From the NCBI GenBank assembly GCA_964389805.1, contig CAYMFU010000018.1, positions 1-30,423 on the forward strand: a stretch of DNA of 30,423 nt. The letters are read 5' to 3'. Shown here piece after piece: positions 8,111-16,046 of the stretch (its first letter is position 1; every line of letters begins with the position of its first letter). This DNA comes from JAGTVG01 sp964389805. Lineage in GTDB: Bacteria; Bacteroidota; Bacteroidia; Cytophagales; Cyclobacteriaceae. Made by a program: the position numbers and the translations under genes. The notes under the pieces were generated by a model. It was given only the letters and a program-made list of their open reading frames with translations, was not told where the DNA came from and did no database searches.

Positions 8111-9553
8111 TTAAAAATTTTGCAGAATATCTATAACTTCACCTTTATGATTTAATATATCAATTTTTACTGCAAATCTTCCATCCAGATTATGGGTTGC
8201 ACAAGAAAGACACGGGTCATAGGCTCTGTAGCACATTTCAATTTTGTTTATCATTCCCTGGTCATATGTCCCGTCTTTTATCAGGTCAACTGCTGCTCTT
8301 TTAACTGACATATTAATAGGTGCATTGTTATGAGTCGTGCCAACGATTAAATTTACATTTGTAACCAATCCCTCAGCATCCGTTTCATAATCATGGATTA
8401 AAGTTCCTCTTGGTGCTTCTACAACGCCAATACCTCTTGCTGCTCTTGGTTCTACAGGTATTCTGATATCTCTTGAAGTAATTTCCGGGTCTTTCAACAA
8501 CTGGACAACATATTCTGCATTGTAAAGTAATTCAATAAGTCGTGCCCAGTGATAGAGAAGCGTTAACTGAACAGGTCTTCCAAATTTTTCTCTGTATTCT
8601 GTTAATTCTTTCTGTGCAAGTGGTGTTTTGATTTTTTCACAGACATTTAATCGTGCCAGTGTATTTGTTCTATAAACTCCAACAGGGTTTTCCAGATCCA
8701 TTGAGAGATTACCAACTTTTTTCATATATGGGAATTTCATATATGTCCAGGGTTCAATATGTTCTCCTATATAATCCGTATAATTCTCAGAATTAAAATC
8801 CTCATAATTCCCGTCAACGTCCATCATTCTCAATTTACCATCATAAAGATCAAGTGTCCCATCCTCAGTTACCGTACCCAGGAATCCTGTTTTTATTACA
8901 CCCAGTGATTTAACCGTATCAAGATAATCCGGGAAAATAGAATTTTTTGCAAAATCAATGGAGAATTTTGCAAATTCCAGGACCTCTTCGGCCATAGGTA
9001 AAACAGTATCTCTTTCTTCTTCAGTCAACGGTTTACTAAAACCGCCAGGTACAGCCGTTACCGGGTGTATAGCTTTTCCAGATACAATGCCAAGCATTTC
9101 ACCACCTAGCCATCTTGAACGGACAACTCTCTTGGCTATATCGGGAACTTTCCCTGCTATCCCAATAATATTTCTAACAGAAGGATCGGCATCAGGTCCC
9201 ATCACAAAATCGGCACCTGCCAGGAAATAAAAATGCAATATATGCTCTTCGCAATATGCAATACTATTGCATAGTTCTCTAAGTTTTTTCCCAGCAGAAG
9301 GTATTTGAACACCAAATACTGCATCATTGGCTTTTGCGGATGCCAGATGATGTGACCAGGGACATACACCACAGATACTTGTTACAATCCTCGGCAATTC
9401 CTCGACCGGTTTTCCAAGGCAGAATTTTTCAAAGCCACGCAGTTCAAGTTGCTGAAATTTTACATCATCAACATTTCCTTCATCATTAAGTAATATTGAG
9501 ATTTTAGCATGGCCTTCTAATCTTGTTGCCGGATGTATTACTATTTTTTTCAT
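8111..9553 (-). CDS. mvhA: NiFe hydrogenase large subunit, MvhA-like (group 3)
   Basis: This is the catalytic subunit carrying the NiFe(CN)2CO centre that splits or forms H2. With the start used here it has 480 residues. The N-terminal motif ICGVCPWSHHLA supplies Cys61 and Cys64; the C-terminal motif DPCLSCATH supplies Cys448 and Cys451 and ends at His454. Twenty-six residues follow the His, the peptide expected to be cut off by the maturation protease at 5867-6385. An in-frame ATG five codons upstream lies inside the GGAGG ribosome-binding site (9562-9566), so the ATG at 9551-9553 is the likely start. The gene lies 18 bp after the small subunit. The family is cytoplasmic and in methanogens partners HdrA through MvhD, matching the context. 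Finer subgroup assignment needs a tree. Confidence 0.96.
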   Translation of the reverse strand: MKKIVIHPATRLEGHAKISILLNDEGNVDDVKFQQLELRGFEKFCLGKPVEELPRIVTSICGVCPWSHHLASAKANDAVFGVQIPSAGKKLRELCNSIAYCEEHILHFYFLAGADFVMGPDADPSVRNIIGIAGKVPDIAKRVVRSRWLGGEMLGIVSGKAIHPVTAVPGGFSKPLTEEERDTVLPMAEEVLEFAKFSIDFAKNSIFPDYLDTVKSLGVIKTGFLGTVTEDGTLDLYDGKLRMMDVDGNYEDFNSENYTDYIGEHIEPWTYMKFPYMKKVGNLSMDLENPVGVYRTNTLARLNVCEKIKTPLAQKELTEYREKFGRPVQLTLLYHWARLIELLYNAEYVVQLLKDPEITSRDIRIPVEPRAARGIGVVEAPRGTLIHDYETDAEGLVTNVNLIVGTTHNNAPINMSVKRAAVDLIKDGTYDQGMINKIEMCYRAYDPCLSCATHNLDGRFAVKIDILNHKGEVIDILQNF

Positions 9554-9571
9554 AGTCTTATCCTCCATTTT

Positions 9572-10513
9572 TTAAATTCTTTTTGGTATTGGTCTTAATC
9601 TTCCCTGTGCACCAACATATCTGTTGAATGTAGCTGCTCTGTCAGGGATTTCCCTTGCATTCAATCCAATTGATGAGATTGCACCCATCATATCAACCAT
9701 TGGATTCGCACCTTTTCTTATAGGTCCGAAACAGCCTCTACAGGGCATTAATCCTTTAATACATCTCGGCACATGAGGTTCTTCTTCGCCGCTTGTCATG
9801 TAGCAACCTGTTTTTGTGACAGGCCCTAAACACAAATATCCTTTTTCCATAAAGCATCTCGAACCAATCAATTCTTCGTCTGAATCAAGCAGACCTTCAA
9901 GAGGTCTTTTTATCGACACAAGTGCTTTCTTTTCACGTGTTACAGGGCAGTCATCACAAACGCTTCTTTCAGGCAACTCAAATGGTTTACCTTCAAGAAG
10001 TGAAGTCAGTGCCTGTGCAATAAGCTGTGGCGCTGTTGGACATCCCGGTATATAAACATCGACTTTCACTACTTCGTCAATGGCATATACTTTGTCAAGC
10101 AACGGTGGAATATCCTGATTTGGCGTGTCAGCACTGTCAGTTGAAATGGAATCCCTGTAGACTTTGTCATACAGTTCCTGTAATTGAAACTGATTTGCCA
10201 ATGCGGGTATTCCCCCAAAGCAAGCGCAACTTCCCAAGGCAATCAATGTTTTACACTTATCTCTCATCTCAATGGTAATTTCTTTATGTTCTTCATTTCT
10301 TATACCACCTGAGATCATTCCAACATCTGCCTCCGGAATTTCCAGTTTGTCTTTTTCTCCTGTTTGTCCGAAATATTTATTGTCTGTCAAAACAGGAATG
10401 TGGACAAATTCTAATTGAGGTAATAGGTCAAGCAATGGCTCGCCAATGTCAAGTATGGTTACCTCACATCCGCCACAATTTGCCAACCATTCCTCTGCAA
10501 TTTTTACGGCCAT
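9572..10513 (-). CDS. mvhG: NiFe hydrogenase small subunit, MvhG-like
   Basis: This is the electron-transfer subunit of the hydrogenase, 313 residues. Proximal-cluster cysteines are visible: CGGC (Cys13, Cys16), GSCACFGG (Cys96 likely) and the PGCPT motif (Cys158). The C-terminal part holds more Cys pairs (CDDCP, SRCF, YLCLGP, GCY, RCIKG, PCRGCFGP), enough for medial and distal [4Fe-4S] clusters. There is no Tat signal, in agreement with a cytoplasmic group 3 enzyme rather than an exported uptake hydrogenase. A strong ribosome-binding site (GGAGG, complement at 10521-10525) lies 7 bases before the ATG. It is 42 bp downstream of the small 64-residue gene and directly upstream of the large subunit, the usual D-G-A order apart from the inserted small gene. 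Confidence 0.95.
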   Translation of the reverse strand: MAVKIAEEWLANCGGCEVTILDIGEPLLDLLPQLEFVHIPVLTDNKYFGQTGEKDKLEIPEADVGMISGGIRNEEHKEITIEMRDKCKTLIALGSCACFGGIPALANQFQLQELYDKVYRDSISTDSADTPNQDIPPLLDKVYAIDEVVKVDVYIPGCPTAPQLIAQALTSLLEGKPFELPERSVCDDCPVTREKKALVSIKRPLEGLLDSDEELIGSRCFMEKGYLCLGPVTKTGCYMTSGEEEPHVPRCIKGLMPCRGCFGPIRKGANPMVDMMGAISSIGLNAREIPDRAATFNRYVGAQGRLRPIPKRI

Positions 10514-10555
10514 AATTTTTCCTCCTTATTTTTAATTTAATATTAAATGAGTTAA

Positions 10556-10750
10556 TTACTGTTGTTCTATTTCAATTTCAGTAACGATTCTTCGTGTAAA
10601 CAGAAAATATTTCTCTTCTTCTTGAACCATGTGGGTTTCAAAATTATTTTTTTCATATTCTGCTTTAATGGAAGTCGCTTCGGACGTACTCATATACGTT
10701 CTGCCATCCCACATAAACTTTTGTTCATCAAGAATTTTTACATTTTCCAT
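10556..10750 (-). CDS. small conserved-context protein of unknown function (64 aa)
   Basis: I do not recognise this protein. It is supported as a real gene by a strong ribosome-binding site (GGAGGA, 4-5 bases before the ATG), by tight placement between mvhD and mvhG on the same strand, and by normal codon content. It is soluble and acidic, with no Cys or His motif for a metal cluster. The sequence suggests a short strand (KFMWDGRTY), one helix (about residues 22-37, SEATSIKAEYEKNNFE) and two strands (THMVQ, KYFLFTRRIV), that is, a small alpha/beta domain. It interrupts the usual MvhD-MvhG-MvhA order, so it may be an accessory subunit, an assembly factor or a regulator of the complex. All roles are inference. 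Confidence 0.75.
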   Translation of the reverse strand: MENVKILDEQKFMWDGRTYMSTSEATSIKAEYEKNNFETHMVQEEEKYFLFTRRIVTEIEIEQQ

Positions 10751-10770
10751 ATCTCCTCCGCTTTATAAAC

Positions 10771-10791
10771 AATTATTTTGTACAAATAATT
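10771..10791. repeat. AT-rich inverted repeat in the mvhD / small-gene gap
   Basis: AATTATTT-TGTAC-AAATAATT is a perfect eight-bp inverted repeat centred on GTAC. It lies in the 117-bp gap between mvhD and the small gene, the longest gap inside the operon. It could be an internal operator or an mRNA processing hairpin; it is too AT-rich for a strong terminator. Confidence 0.3.
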
Positions 10792-10867
10792 CCTTTTCTA
10801 CATACCTGCATTTTTTTATTAAATAAAAAAGTTTTCAAAGCGTTCTGTGTTACTTTCATTATAATGT

Positions 10868-11284
10868 CTAAACCCTATAAGGACTCGGTCCCAGATTTTT
10901 GATTTCTTCGGTAAAATCATGCATTACATTAGCAAATCTTGGCCCTTCTGATGCTGAAACCCATTCAATTTTGAACCTTTCCTCTTCAATACCAAAATCC
11001 TGTAGCATCATTGTGATAGCATCCGCTCTGCTCTCTGCTTTTAAATTTCCTTCCAGGTAATGGCAATCCCCTATATGACAACCACAAATAATAACTCCAT
11101 CAGCACCTTTTGTTAAAGCATCAATTACTAAGTTCGGATGAACCATACCAGAACACATAACACGGATTATACGAACGTTTGTTGGATATTGTAACCTCGA
11201 AATTCCCGCAAGGTCAGCACCGGCATATGAACACCAGTTACAACAAAACGATAGAATGATCGGGTCAAAATTATTATCAGTCAT
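10868..11284 (-). CDS. mvhD: MvhD-like [2Fe-2S] delta subunit linking hydrogenase and HdrA
   Basis: This 138-residue protein is the connector that passes electrons from the hydrogenase small subunit to HdrA in Mvh-Hdr complexes. The family cysteines are all present: CCNWCSYAGADLAG (Cys14, 15, 18), RVMCSGMVHP (Cys44) and CGCHIGDCHY (Cys67, 69, 74). Its length is that of stand-alone MvhD. A strong GGAGG site lies 7 bases before the ATG and overlaps the stop of the upstream NuoG-HdrA gene (TAGGAGG), suggesting coupled translation. The position directly between the HdrA fusion and the hydrogenase genes fits the known electron path. Cytoplasmic. Confidence 0.95.
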   Translation of the reverse strand: MTDNNFDPIILSFCCNWCSYAGADLAGISRLQYPTNVRIIRVMCSGMVHPNLVIDALTKGADGVIICGCHIGDCHYLEGNLKAESRADAITMMLQDFGIEEERFKIEWVSASEGPRFANVMHDFTEEIKNLGPSPYRV

Positions 11285-11295
11285 AGTTTATCCTC

Positions 11296-14200
11296 CTATT
11301 CTGCAGTTTGTAAGGCTGCCTCAATTTGTGCAGCAATATGTTCCAATTTAAAATTCTTCACATAAATGCCTTGCTTGGGACAAGTTGCCATGCAGGTCCC
11401 ACAACCTTTGCACTTTAGCTCATCCACTTCAACAGTTTTCTTGATTGAACCATCACTCATATATTCAAGTAATGTTAATGCCTGATATGGACATGGATCA
11501 ATACAGTAAGCACACCCGTCACAATTTTCATCAACAACATTAGAAATCACTGCCGCAAGTTCAATATCTTTTTTGGAAATTATTGTACTTGCCCTTGAAG
11601 AAGCAGCTAAAGCCTGTGCAATGCTTTCATCAACTGTTTTTGGAAAGTGAGCAAGGCCACACAGAAAGACACCATCTGTAGCAAAGTCAACAGGACGAAG
11701 TTTCATATGTGCTTCCAAAAAGAATCCATCACTTGTTAATGGTACTTTGAGTTGCTGGGCAAGGTCCCTGGCATCGTCTCTGGCAACAACTCCAGTTGAC
11801 AGGACTAAAAGATCTGTTTTAATATTTACTTTAGCATCTAGAACAGGATTATGCACAGATACTTTTAATTGTCCGTTCAATTTTTCTACATCAGGTTTAT
11901 TATCTTCTTGATATTCAATAAATCGAATGTCTTTTTCTCTTGCCTTGGTATAATATCCTTCATTGAATCCATATGTACGTATATCACGGTAAAGGATAAA
12001 TACGTGAGTGTCAGGGTTTTTCTCTTTAATCAATAAGGCATTTTTGATTGCCTGCTGACAGCAAATCCGGCTGCAGTATGGTCGCTTTTCATCTCGTGAA
12101 CCAACACACTGAATCATAACAATTGTTTGCGGTTTATGGTTTGTAGTATGAAGAAATCCATTGGTGAGTTTTTCCTCTAATTCTGTTTGGGTTATTACCT
12201 TTTCTTCCTGGTCATACAAATATTCAGTGGGATTATACTTCACCGCACCAGTAGCCACAATAACAATACCGTGATCAACTGTGTGAACCTGATCATTGGA
12301 TTTAAATTCCGTTGAGAAATTACCAACCGAACCCTCGATCTTGGCTATTTGTGAATTGGTATAAGTATGAATTTTAGGGTGTTGTTTAACCTTATCAATC
12401 AATGAGTCTAATTTTATTTGAGGCTCATCTCCATTTAACAGGAATTTCACTTTTCTAAAATTACCACCCAGGGTATCACTTTTTTCAAGCAGATAGACTT
12501 CGAAAGATTGTTCCGCCAAATTATAAGCTGATGTCATGCCGGATACGCCACCGCCAACAACAAGCGCATTTCTGCTGATTTCTATTTTTCTGTTATATAG
12601 TGGCTCAATTAAGCGTGCTTTTGCTGTTGCCATCCTGACGAGATCTTTTGATTTCTGCAGGGCGAGCGTGGGTTCGTGCATATGAACCCATGTACACTGG
12701 TCTCTGATATTGGCCATCTCAAAGAGGTATGGATTAAGCCCTGCTTCTCGAATGATGCTCTGGAACAAAGGTTCATGAGTTCTTGGTGTACAGGATGCAA
12801 CAATAACACGATTAAGGTCATGTTCCTTTATTGCCTGTATTATTTTCTCTCCTGATTCAGAAGAGCAGGTGTAAAGATTGTCCTCAGCATATACGACATC
12901 AGGCAGGGTCCGGGCATACTCCACAACACCAGGAACATTTATCACGCCACCGATGTTTTTCCCGCAATGGCAGACAAAAATTCCAACTCTTGGGGCTTCG
13001 CCTGTAACATCCTTTTCGGGTGGATATTCTTTTTCTTTCACTAATTTTCCCTTTTCATCAAAAAGGAGTGAAAGTGACCTGGCGGCGGCAGCGCTACCTT
13101 GCATGACGCTTTCAGGAATATCTTTTGGTCCAGTAAATGCACCGGTTATAAATACACCTTCTTTTTGAGAATCAACAGGAGCAAATGAGCAGGATTCACA
13201 AAAATCATATTGATTTAATTCAAGGCTAAACTCTTTGGCAAGTTTCTTTGCCTGATCTGGGGCAGTTAAGCCAGTCGACAGAACTACCAGATCATATTCT
13301 CCGGATAATTTCCTATCATCTTCGGAGAGATAATCAACAATGAGATTATTAGTTTCGGCTATTTCTTTGACGGAAAGTGGGCGACATCGAATATAATTTA
13401 CACCGAGTTTTTGCGCTCTTATATAGTATTCCTCAAAACCTTTACTGAATGCACGTATATCCATGTAGAATATATCACATTGCAATTGCTCACCTTCATG
13501 TTCTTTGGCAATGATGGCCTCTTTTGTTGTATACATACAGCAGACAGCAGAACAATAGTCTCTTTCATGGTCACGTGAACCAACACATTGTATCCAGGCA
13601 ATTTTCTTGGGATCAGTTTTATCTGATGGTCTTAAAATCTTTCCTTGAAATGGTCCGGAGGCTGAAAGGATCCTTTCAAACTCAAGTGCTGTTATAACGT
13701 TCTTGAATGATCTATAACCTAAATCAGGTTTTAATTCAGGATTAAAGTGACTGTATCCAGGAGAGACAATAATTGCCCCGACATTCAATTCAGATTTTTG
13801 TTCTTTTTGTTCATAATCAATTGCTTTTGCTTCACATACTTCCTTGCAAATCCCACATACATCATAATTTAAGTGGAGACAAGTGTTTTTATCAATAGCA
13901 GGTGTATTAGGAATTGCCTGGGGATATAAAACAGAAACAGCTGGCCTGTCATTTAATTCCATATTAAAAGAATCCGTAATCGGTATTCGCAGTCTGTCGC
14001 TTGTGATGGTTTGTACTTTTTTACCTACTGGACAGATAAAATTACATGCACCGCATATCCAGCACATTTCATTATGTTTGCCGAATGGAGGTTCCAGTTT
14101 CTTCTTTGGACCTCTACCAGTAAAACCGATTGCACTTCTGCCCATTCTCTGTTCACACATATGAACACAAAGGCCGCAAAGGATACAATCTTCATTTTTC

Positions 14201-14556
14201 TTCTTGATTCTTGGTTCCTTAATACCGTATTCCTCTGCAATCTTTTTTATAACCTCTGAATCAGGACATCTTGCAAGAAGCAGCTCAGCAACAATTTTTC
14301 TTGCTCTCAGAATCCTGTCACTATCAGTAAATACATTTATTCCATTTATAGCAGGATAAGAACACGAAGCCTGAAGCATCGTATCTCTTCCAGGAGCCTG
14401 AACCTCTACAACACAGAGTCTGCATGCACCGTATGGCATAAGGGCTTTATGAAAGCATAAAGTCGGGACTTTGATTCCAATGCTCTCAATTGCCGCCAAT
14501 AGATTTGTACCTTCTTCAACTTCAACTTTCTGCTTATTTATTGTTAGAGTTACCAT
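11296..14556 (-). CDS. hdrA: NuoG N-terminus + HdrA C-terminal half + HdrA fusion (1086 aa)
   Basis: This large cytoplasmic FeS flavoprotein has three parts. Residues 1-180 resemble the NuoG/HydA electron-input domain: a plant-type [2Fe-2S] site (Cys34, 45, 48, 65), then two [4Fe-4S] motifs (Cys124-134, Cys165-175). The usual His/Cys cluster between them is missing; only Cys97 remains. Residues about 206-505 match the second half of HdrA: PQAIPN, a [4Fe-4S] motif (Cys226, 234, 237, 241), QCVGSRD and YCSAVCC (to Cys340), but without a Rossmann start. Residues about 521-1086 form a second HdrA with N-terminal domain (CHCG, Cys529/531), flavin motif GGGVSG (668-673), QCVGSRD/YCSRICC (Cys817-833) and two C-terminal [4Fe-4S] motifs (Cys1012-1022, Cys1049-1059). 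This copy lacks the usual inserted ferredoxin. It is expected to route electrons between MvhD, NAD-linked subunits and ferredoxin. GGGAG precedes the ATG. Confidence 0.93.
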   Translation of the reverse strand: MVTLTINKQKVEVEEGTNLLAAIESIGIKVPTLCFHKALMPYGACRLCVVEVQAPGRDTMLQASCSYPAINGINVFTDSDRILRARKIVAELLLARCPDSEVIKKIAEEYGIKEPRIKKKNEDCILCGLCVHMCEQRMGRSAIGFTGRGPKKKLEPPFGKHNEMCWICGACNFICPVGKKVQTITSDRLRIPITDSFNMELNDRPAVSVLYPQAIPNTPAIDKNTCLHLNYDVCGICKEVCEAKAIDYEQKEQKSELNVGAIIVSPGYSHFNPELKPDLGYRSFKNVITALEFERILSASGPFQGKILRPSDKTDPKKIAWIQCVGSRDHERDYCSAVCCMYTTKEAIIAKEHEGEQLQCDIFYMDIRAFSKGFEEYYIRAQKLGVNYIRCRPLSVKEIAETNNLIVDYLSEDDRKLSGEYDLVVLSTGLTAPDQAKKLAKEFSLELNQYDFCESCSFAPVDSQKEGVFITGAFTGPKDIPESVMQGSAAAARSLSLLFDEKGKLVKEKEYPPEKDVTGEAPRVGIFVCHCGKNIGGVINVPGVVEYARTLPDVVYAEDNLYTCSSESGEKIIQAIKEHDLNRVIVASCTPRTHEPLFQSIIREAGLNPYLFEMANIRDQCTWVHMHEPTLALQKSKDLVRMATAKARLIEPLYNRKIEISRNALVVGGGVSGMTSAYNLAEQSFEVYLLEKSDTLGGNFRKVKFLLNGDEPQIKLDSLIDKVKQHPKIHTYTNSQIAKIEGSVGNFSTEFKSNDQVHTVDHGIVIVATGAVKYNPTEYLYDQEEKVITQTELEEKLTNGFLHTTNHKPQTIVMIQCVGSRDEKRPYCSRICCQQAIKNALLIKEKNPDTHVFILYRDIRTYGFNEGYYTKAREKDIRFIEYQEDNKPDVEKLNGQLKVSVHNPVLDAKVNIKTDLLVLSTGVVARDDARDLAQQLKVPLTSDGFFLEAHMKLRPVDFATDGVFLCGLAHFPKTVDESIAQALAASSRASTIISKKDIELAAVISNVVDENCDGCAYCIDPCPYQALTLLEYMSDGSIKKTVEVDELKCKGCGTCMATCPKQGIYVKNFKLEHIAAQIEAALQTAE

Positions 14557-14571
14557 CGCTCCCTACATTGT

Positions 14572-14985
14572 TTATTTTACATGATCAAAAGCTATATTTA
14601 TTTCAGGATGTGTAATTTTCAAACATTTTATTGTTTCATTCAGATTTCCAATGGGCTTTCGGTCTATATGCCCCAGTTTGAAAGTAGTTGTTATTTTTGT
14701 TCCTTTACCCGGTTCGCTTTCAACTTTCATTGTTCCGCCTGCTTCTTCCGCCGAATGGGAAAGAAACGCCAAACCAAGTCCAACTTTTTTACCCTTTTTG
14801 GTGGTAAAGAACGGATTAAGAGCATACTCTTTTGTTTTATCATCCATACCCTTGCCATCATCTTCTATCGTAAGTGTGAGCAAGTTGTCCTTCTTGTTCT
14901 CTGTTATCGTAATATTTACATTTCTAGCATTTGCTCTTATCGAATTTTCCGCGATATCAAGAACATGTAAGGAAATATCTTCCAT
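14572..14985 (-). CDS. stand-alone HATPase (GHKL ATP-binding) protein
   Basis: This 137-residue protein is a histidine-kinase-type ATP-binding domain without sensor or phospho-His domain. It carries the N-box HVLDIAENSIRANA (Glu13, Asn14), G1 EDDGKGM (Asp43) and G2 VGLGLAFL (68-75), followed by a GTKITTTF strand and a 30-residue tail. Similar ATPases are encoded beside NAD-linked hydrogenase genes in anaerobes (known context for [FeFe] HydABC-type clusters), where their task is not established. It starts one base after the PHP gene's stop codon and is followed after 15 bp by the NuoG-HdrA fusion. It could act as a protein kinase, an anti-sigma-like partner-switch protein or an ATP sensor for the adjacent regulators. 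The ATP-binding assignment is sure; the role is not. Confidence 0.88.
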   Translation of the reverse strand: MEDISLHVLDIAENSIRANARNVNITITENKKDNLLTLTIEDDGKGMDDKTKEYALNPFFTTKKGKKVGLGLAFLSHSAEEAGGTMKVESEPGKGTKITTTFKLGHIDRKPIGNLNETIKCLKITHPEINIAFDHVK

Positions 14986-14986
14986 T

Positions 14987-15730
14987 TTATATCAGTATTT
15001 TTCTTCCATCTACTTTACAGAAACACTTCCAGATTTCTTCAAAGGTGCTTTCCTTCATTAGAAAACAAGTGTATCGTTTACCAATATCATTGATACTATG
15101 TGCATCAGATGAAGTGATAAAGACAAATTCTTTACCTGTGTTAATTTCTTCTCTCTTAGCAGGTTCTATTATCTCAAGTGCATCCAATTCAAGTCTTTCA
15201 GGTATAAATCCCAGGTTTGCTATGATACTGAAACCCTCTCTGTCAACATGGGCGGCAATGGCGATACCATTATACTTATGTATTAATTCCACCACTTCCT
15301 CAATGGATATTTCCGTAGCACCGATAAGCAACTTGTTATTAAAACTGAGAACCTCATCATGTTCATTGACGACTACCTGGAGTCCATATCGCTTTTCATC
15401 ATTAATCCCATGTAAATTTGAGTAAACAGCTTCTTGCATTAAAAACAAATCTCTCTTGTTTCCGAACAGACCCAGAATATGAACTTCTTCCCTGGATGTA
15501 ATCTCAATACCTCCAATAACTTTTATTCCTTCCTCATTAGCAGATTTTTCCACGGCAGGAAAGTTTTCTGCAGAGTTATGGTCACATATTCCTATAATAT
15601 CCAGTCCTTTCTTTTTCGCTTCTTTTACGATATTCCTTGGTGACATTTCCAGATCTGCACATGGAGAAAGACAGGTATGTATATGCATGTCTGCTTTAAA
15701 TTCTTTAATATCACTTGATGCCAATTTCAT
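14987..15730 (-). CDS. PHP-domain metal-dependent phosphoesterase-like protein
   Basis: This 247-residue protein is a PHP-family (TrpH/YciV-like) hydrolase. All metal-site motifs are intact: ADMHIHT (His16, His18), ICDHNSAEN (Asp50, His51), a glutamate and histidine in GGIEITSREEVHILG, IAAHVDREG and ITSSDAHSIN. The family acts on phosphoesters such as nucleotides, oligoribonucleotides or histidinol phosphate; the substrate here is unknown. Its start overlaps the preceding DRTGG gene by 20 bp and its stop lies one base from the HATPase start, so translation is coupled. An AGGAA sequence lies before the ATG. With nucleotide-binding CBS and ATPase proteins next to it, it might hydrolyse a signalling nucleotide or a phospho-regulator (inference). 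Confidence 0.92.
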   Translation of the reverse strand: MKLASSDIKEFKADMHIHTCLSPCADLEMSPRNIVKEAKKKGLDIIGICDHNSAENFPAVEKSANEEGIKVIGGIEITSREEVHILGLFGNKRDLFLMQEAVYSNLHGINDEKRYGLQVVVNEHDEVLSFNNKLLIGATEISIEEVVELIHKYNGIAIAAHVDREGFSIIANLGFIPERLELDALEIIEPAKREEINTGKEFVFITSSDAHSINDIGKRYTCFLMKESTFEEIWKCFCKVDGRKILI

Positions 15731-16046
15731 ATAGCTTTCCTACTACTTCATAGGTTAATAAATTGCTTATTATGACAGGTATTTTTTCTATCTGTGCACT
15801 TTTCAACGTTTCTTCTTCAGGCTTTCTTCCGTTAACGATTATTATTCCTGAAAGCTCCTTTGAACTTGCAACTGCTATAATGTTTTGATGGATTTGGATA
15901 GTAATCCATAAATTTCCCTCCTTTGAATTTGCAAGGACATCACTTAATAAATCCCCGGTATATCCACCGGTAACTTCTCTTTCAAGAAGCTCATCCCCGG
16001 ATATAACTTGTAAGTCCAATGTCTTTACGATATCTTTAATCTTCAT
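15711..16046 (-). CDS. DRTGG-domain protein, second copy (111 aa)
   Basis: This is a single DRTGG domain, a small fold known from phosphotransacetylase N-termini and CBS-linked regulators, thought to be regulatory. The signature reads REVTGGYTGDLLSDVLAN, close to the family consensus, followed by IIVNGRKPEEETLKSA and a C-terminal EVVGKLYEIGIK. A TTG five codons upstream would also be possible, but the ATG at 16044-16046 is preferred; it overlaps the CBS-ATPase stop by 11 bp. The 3' end overlaps the PHP gene by 20 bp. The protein is paralogous to the one at 17037-17420, and this copy keeps the TGG motif. It may bind a small ligand or partner within the hydrogenase regulatory block. Known: DRTGG genes accompany NAD-linked hydrogenases in several anaerobes; their function there is not established. 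Confidence 0.85.
   Translation of the reverse strand: MKIKDIVKTLDLQVISGDELLEREVTGGYTGDLLSDVLANSKEGNLWITIQIHQNIIAVASSKELSGIIIVNGRKPEEETLKSAQIEKIPVIISNLLTYEVVGKLYEIGIK

Noticed and set aside
9554..9568. Upstream ATG of the hydrogenase large subunit
   Set aside because: That ATG sits within the GGAGG ribosome-binding site of the downstream ATG, which gives the normal family N-terminus.
14581..15425. Several long plus-strand frames over the HATPase and PHP genes
   Set aside because: They are antisense to genes with complete motif sets and show no protein-like composition of their own.
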